Assembly: GCA_900618425.1 (NCBI GenBank)
Contig: UZAN01060731.1
Location: forward strand, 1-10,441
Length of the DNA: 10,441 nt
DNA from: Echinostoma caproni
Taxonomy: Eukaryota; Platyhelminthes; Trematoda; Plagiorchiida; Echinostomatidae
Direction of reading: 5' to 3'
The notes under the pieces are model-generated. The model was not told the DNA's origin and searched no databases. It worked only from the letters and a program-made list of their open reading frames with translations. Shown here one piece after another: positions 8,040 to 10,441 of this stretch. Positions within the stretch are counted from its first letter, which is position 1; the number at the start of each line of letters is the position of its first letter. A program made the position numbers and the translations under genes.

Positions 8040-8440
8040 CGGGTAAGAAAGAGACGAGCGAGTACGATTTGACCCAAATTCCGTCTGTTATGCATTGAAA
8101 AACAAACATGCATCAAAAAACAACCGACCGGTCCAAGTGCTTCCCATGACCTCACACCATATATTTCTTTGTATTAGATTTCTCGTATGCATTTTGTCAT
8201 GGAATCTGAGAGATCCCATCGGATATTCGATTGATATTATAACCCTACAAACAGAAGAAGAACGGAGGGAAGGACAGAGAATGGTTTATTGTCTTCCCCA
8301 TTTCAAGGGAACTGTTTCACTATATAGTTAATGCAGAAAGGAGGTTTGTTTGAACTGGTTCATGCTGAAATAAGTCGTTTGACCTGCCTTGCATGGGGTC
8401 AGGGTGAGCCAACGTGGATTAAATTGAAAACCCATAATGA
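8040..8440. other. no supportable gene
   Basis: A 78-codon plus frame (8095-8331) starts at TTG and shows no motif. Nothing else is seen. Confidence 0.5.
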
Positions 8441-8444
8441 ATTT

Positions 8445-8460
8445 GCGCTCGCCCGCGCGC
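8445..8460. promoter_or_regulatory. CpG-dense patch
   Basis: Sixteen bases made only of G, C and one T, with five CpG steps, in otherwise AT-rich DNA. It lies about 70 bases before a TATAAAA box. It could be a GC-box-like promoter element; that is inference. Confidence 0.25.
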
Positions 8461-8530
8461 ACCACATCCACTCTCATACGACAAAGGGACTTATCGAAAT
8501 ATGACAAGCTGGCCTGATATTCTGTTTCGT

Positions 8531-8537
8531 TATAAAA
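8531..8537 (+). promoter_or_regulatory. TATA-box-like TATAAAA
   Basis: This is a perfect match to the TATAAAA core, preceded by the CpG-dense patch. The first ATG downstream (about 8560) opens only a few codons, so if it is a promoter the product is non-coding or the coding exon lies further on. Confidence 0.25.
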
Positions 8538-8976
8538 GCAGACTCAGTGCGTAAGGTTATGATGTATTTTGACTGCTAATCGATCAACACACTATGGAAT
8601 TGACCTGAAGTCGCACTCCTCAATAAGGGAGAGCAATGACACGGATGAAATTAATTGTAACACGCGATTCGTTCGAATAGACTAAAAATTGTTCTTCATA
8701 CACACTGGCTAAAATGTTATGCACAATTCAGCTAACGGTTTTGCATCCGGCGGGGATAAGCAGGTTATTCTTTTATCCACAATAAACGACTAGAAGCTGA
8801 CAGCGAAAAACTCTAAGAATGTGTGGTATATTGCGATGTTCATTCTACCGAGTGTATAATAGCCTATACTGTAATGCTTTCGCATTACAATCCCTCACAA
8901 GTTGACCATACGACCTTGTTCATCAGTGAGTGCACTTGGTTGTTGTGCTTTCAACAACTTGCGTAATCCACCGATC

Positions 8977-8985
8977 TATATAAAG
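8977..8985 (+). promoter_or_regulatory. TATA box of the plus-strand gene model
   Basis: TATATAAAG matches the TATAWAAR core. Transcription would start around 9005-9012, about 30 bases upstream of an excellent GTAAGT donor at 9042, which gives a short non-coding first exon. A perfect 7-bp inverted repeat (GTTGTTG, 6-nt loop, CAACAAC; 8939-8958) lies just upstream. Confidence 0.4.
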
Positions 8986-9041
8986 CTCGTTTACAGGAAA
9001 ACTGGAACACAAACAATCTCTCGATTATACCCGAAAATCCC

Positions 9042-9129
9042 GTAAGTAAAAGGAAAACTGCTCTGACTATCAATCACCGCAATTTCATGTTCTTTTTTTG
9101 TTTTTTTGTTTGAATGTCTCGGTGATCAG
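9042..9129 (+). other. predicted 88-bp intron in the 5' UTR of the plus-strand model
   Basis: The donor CCC/GTAAGTA is at 9042. The acceptor GATCAG ends at 9129 and is preceded by an almost pure T tract (9090-9111: T-runs broken by single G). All textbook intron signals are present at a short length of the kind known for 5' introns of schistosome genes. Confidence 0.42.
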
Positions 9130-9241
9130 ACGTTGGCCACTTTGCTAAACACAACGCTCAACACTAGACTGGTTTTTCAAGATAGAATGAGGATGAAGTG
9201 TTCAGCGAAAAAGGGCAATTTAAACGTTTGAATAAAGCCAA

Positions 9242-9637
9242 ATGAAACGAAATGTGAAAATAAAGTCAATCATCAATGTGATCGATACGGAGGGTCATTC
9301 ATGCACGAGGACTGGCGGCTGTGAAAGGACATCATCAGCTCATGCCTGGAACAGTGTAGTTTATGCAAGTGTGGGGACAGGAAAACTGCTCGTTGATGAT
9401 CGGATTCGCTGCTCCGAGTTGCAATCGTTTGTTCCGATCAGAGTGAGTGAAAAGTCACTATTTGAATAACGACTTTCAAAAGTTCTGATCCTATGATAAG
9501 GTAACCGGGGTGCATGGCGAAGATCACGTTTTCCGTTGGGCTTTTTAAATATATAATGCGTGCACGATTGTTTGATCATGTTTTAGAATCGTAATTATGG
9601 ACCTCGGGCTGGTGCAACGTTGACGGCAAGAACGTGA
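9242..9637 (+). CDS. predicted small two-coding-exon gene, 83-residue unknown protein
   Basis: The model is CDS 9242-9442 joined to 9587-9637. From the ATG at 9242 the frame is open for 67 codons (MKRNVKIKSIINVIDTE, then SAHAWNSVVYASVGTGK, then ELQSFVPIR) and meets an A/GTGAGT donor at 9443, exactly at a codon end. A 144-bp intron ends in GATCATGTTTTAG at 9586, and the next exon continues in phase, adding NRNYGPRAGATLTART before TGA at 9635-9637. AATAAA at 9831 could end the transcript. There is no signal peptide, membrane segment or known domain. A TATA box and a 5' UTR intron lie upstream. Points against it: a 14-codon upstream ORF (9187-9231), C at position -3 of the ATG, an early AATAAA at 9231, and no recognised homologue. 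Confidence 0.32.
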
Positions 9638-9639
9638 TC

Positions 9640-10080
9640 GCGGCACATCAACCGAACAGTTTTTGTGCCATGTAATTATTTTGGAATTTGAGAAGAGACA
9701 ATTCAATTCCGGCAATCAGAGATGTACGCTGGGAACACTCCGGTTCTTTGTTTGCTATAATTCGATATTTCTTCGGATATAGACTCCGATTTTGCTTCGT
9801 GTCAAAACATTTCGACTACCGGATCTTGGAAATAAATCAGATTCACCCTTTTGTTTGAAAGCATTTAGACAACAGTACTGTGAAGTTTAATTACCCATTT
9901 CTTCTGACATACAGTTTCATTGACTGAGTTTGGCTTAATAGTACCTTGTAGATCGCGTTTGATGCTTTATTCTGTACACCATTTGTGCATGACTTGTCGG
10001 TGAGCTAATGCGCGGAGGCTAACTGTTCACTTGATCCAACCTGGACACCATCACTCGAATGGCCTACTCATGGATCGTAT
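9640..10080. other. possible 3' UTR, then non-coding sequence
   Basis: After the predicted stop at 9637 no frame of interest is open. AATAAA at 9831-9836 could terminate the plus-strand model. The rest shows nothing. Confidence 0.4.
9831..9836 (+). terminator. AATAAA polyadenylation signal, candidate
   Basis: This is a perfect hexamer 194 bases after the predicted stop codon of the small plus-strand gene. AATAAA is common by chance in AT-rich DNA. Confidence 0.3.
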
Positions 10081-10083
10081 GCC

Positions 10084-10413
10084 GTGTACTGTTCACGCCC
10101 CCCTTCCCTACTAACTACCGACTGTGAAGTTGTTCTGTACGCAAACGAAAGGGATGCAATAAATATCAGTATGATAACACCCAGTATGTATTTGTCTTGT
10201 AAGCGAAACACAATTTCAGGTGAATACCTAGTATCAATAATTCATAATCGTACCGNACTTTATGTGTGCGGAAAAATTCTAAAAGCTGGGCTGGATAACC
10301 TGAGAACACGTGTAGCTATCACATTATCGGTTAGATGCTACTGGGCATTTGATTTATGTCAAGTTGTTTGTATGCCCCAGTTCCGAAGGATCAGTGATTG
10401 TATCAGTGTGTGA
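10084..10413 (+). pseudogene. possible CR1-like LINE fragment (YADD region and beyond)
   Basis: A 109-codon plus frame begins SRPPSLLTTDCEVVLYANE, which resembles the 'vNDLP..+.s..lLyADD' catalytic block of CR1 reverse transcriptases, with ADD changed to ANE. It later reads LYVCGKILKAGLDNLRTRV and a WAF...PQFRR string that recall 'lGV.vs..LK.s.hc...v.ka...l..+rraF...dp..f..ly'. The interval between the blocks is about half the usual length, so a deletion would be needed. The catalytic Asp pair is lost, so it cannot be active. The frame contains one undetermined base at 10256. Chance similarity is possible. If correct, this block lies directly upstream, in the element's own order, of the block seen at 1-230. 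Confidence 0.38.
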
Positions 10414-10429
10414 CTGTACGGTTGGGTGA

Positions 10430-10438
10430 GGGGGGGGG
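10430..10438. repeat. G9 homopolymer at the window edge
   Basis: Nine consecutive G residues in a GT-rich context, three bases before the window end. It may be real or a sequencing or assembly weak point. Confidence 0.85.
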
Positions 10439-10441
10439 CTT

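Noticed and set aside
9361..9579. Minus frame with KKPNGKRDLR resembling the KPNGKWR start of retroelement RTs
   Set aside because: The following residues do not continue as an RT, and the region is better explained by the plus-strand splice model.
1..10441. CRISPR array, prokaryotic operon or defence system
   Set aside because: No regularly spaced repeats, no long open frames and no ribosome-binding sites; the sequence has eukaryotic character throughout.

Overview
The window reads as ordinary nuclear DNA from a multicellular eukaryote. No frame stays open for more than about 140 codons, both strands are full of stops, there are no bacterial-style operons or Shine-Dalgarno sites, and plausible GT..AG introns, TATA boxes and AATAAA signals occur. 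The recognisable content is decayed retrotransposon coding sequence: CR1-type LINE carboxyl-terminal segments and a Penelope-like element (PLE). Their wording most resembles elements of digenean trematodes (flukes). That host assignment is an inference from element style, not a proof.

Layout. Positions 1-536 (+) are the 3' coding end of a CR1-like LINE with two stops and a frameshift. About 1,660-2,115 (-) holds a weak LINE reverse-transcriptase-like stretch. About 2,780-3,640 (-) is a well-supported PLE remnant covering the end of the reverse transcriptase and part of the GIY-YIG endonuclease. At 5,154-5,472 (+) there is a second CR1-like carboxyl end, followed by a short partial repeat of the same element. 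At 10,084-10,413 (+) there is a possible further LINE fragment.

Two host gene models can be proposed. On the minus strand, a 182-nt exon (8,032-7,851) with good splice sites can join in phase to a terminal exon (6,611-6,342) that ends just before an AATAAA. On the plus strand, a TATA box at 8,977 precedes a small three-exon model (88-bp and 144-bp introns, 83-residue protein, AATAAA at 9,831). Neither protein resembles a family I can name. A plus-strand orphan reading frame (6,586-6,891) and a cluster of three CACGTG boxes (6,305-6,328) lie near the end of the minus-strand model.

The rest (about 540-1,660, 2,360-2,780, 3,640-5,150, 5,475-6,300, 6,900-7,850, 8,040-8,440 and 9,640-10,080) shows no gene I can support. 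It is most simply intergenic or intronic sequence. I find no CRISPR array, rRNA, tRNA or defence-type system, and nothing that is convincingly a new biological system. The best candidates for follow-up are the two gene models and the PLE copy.
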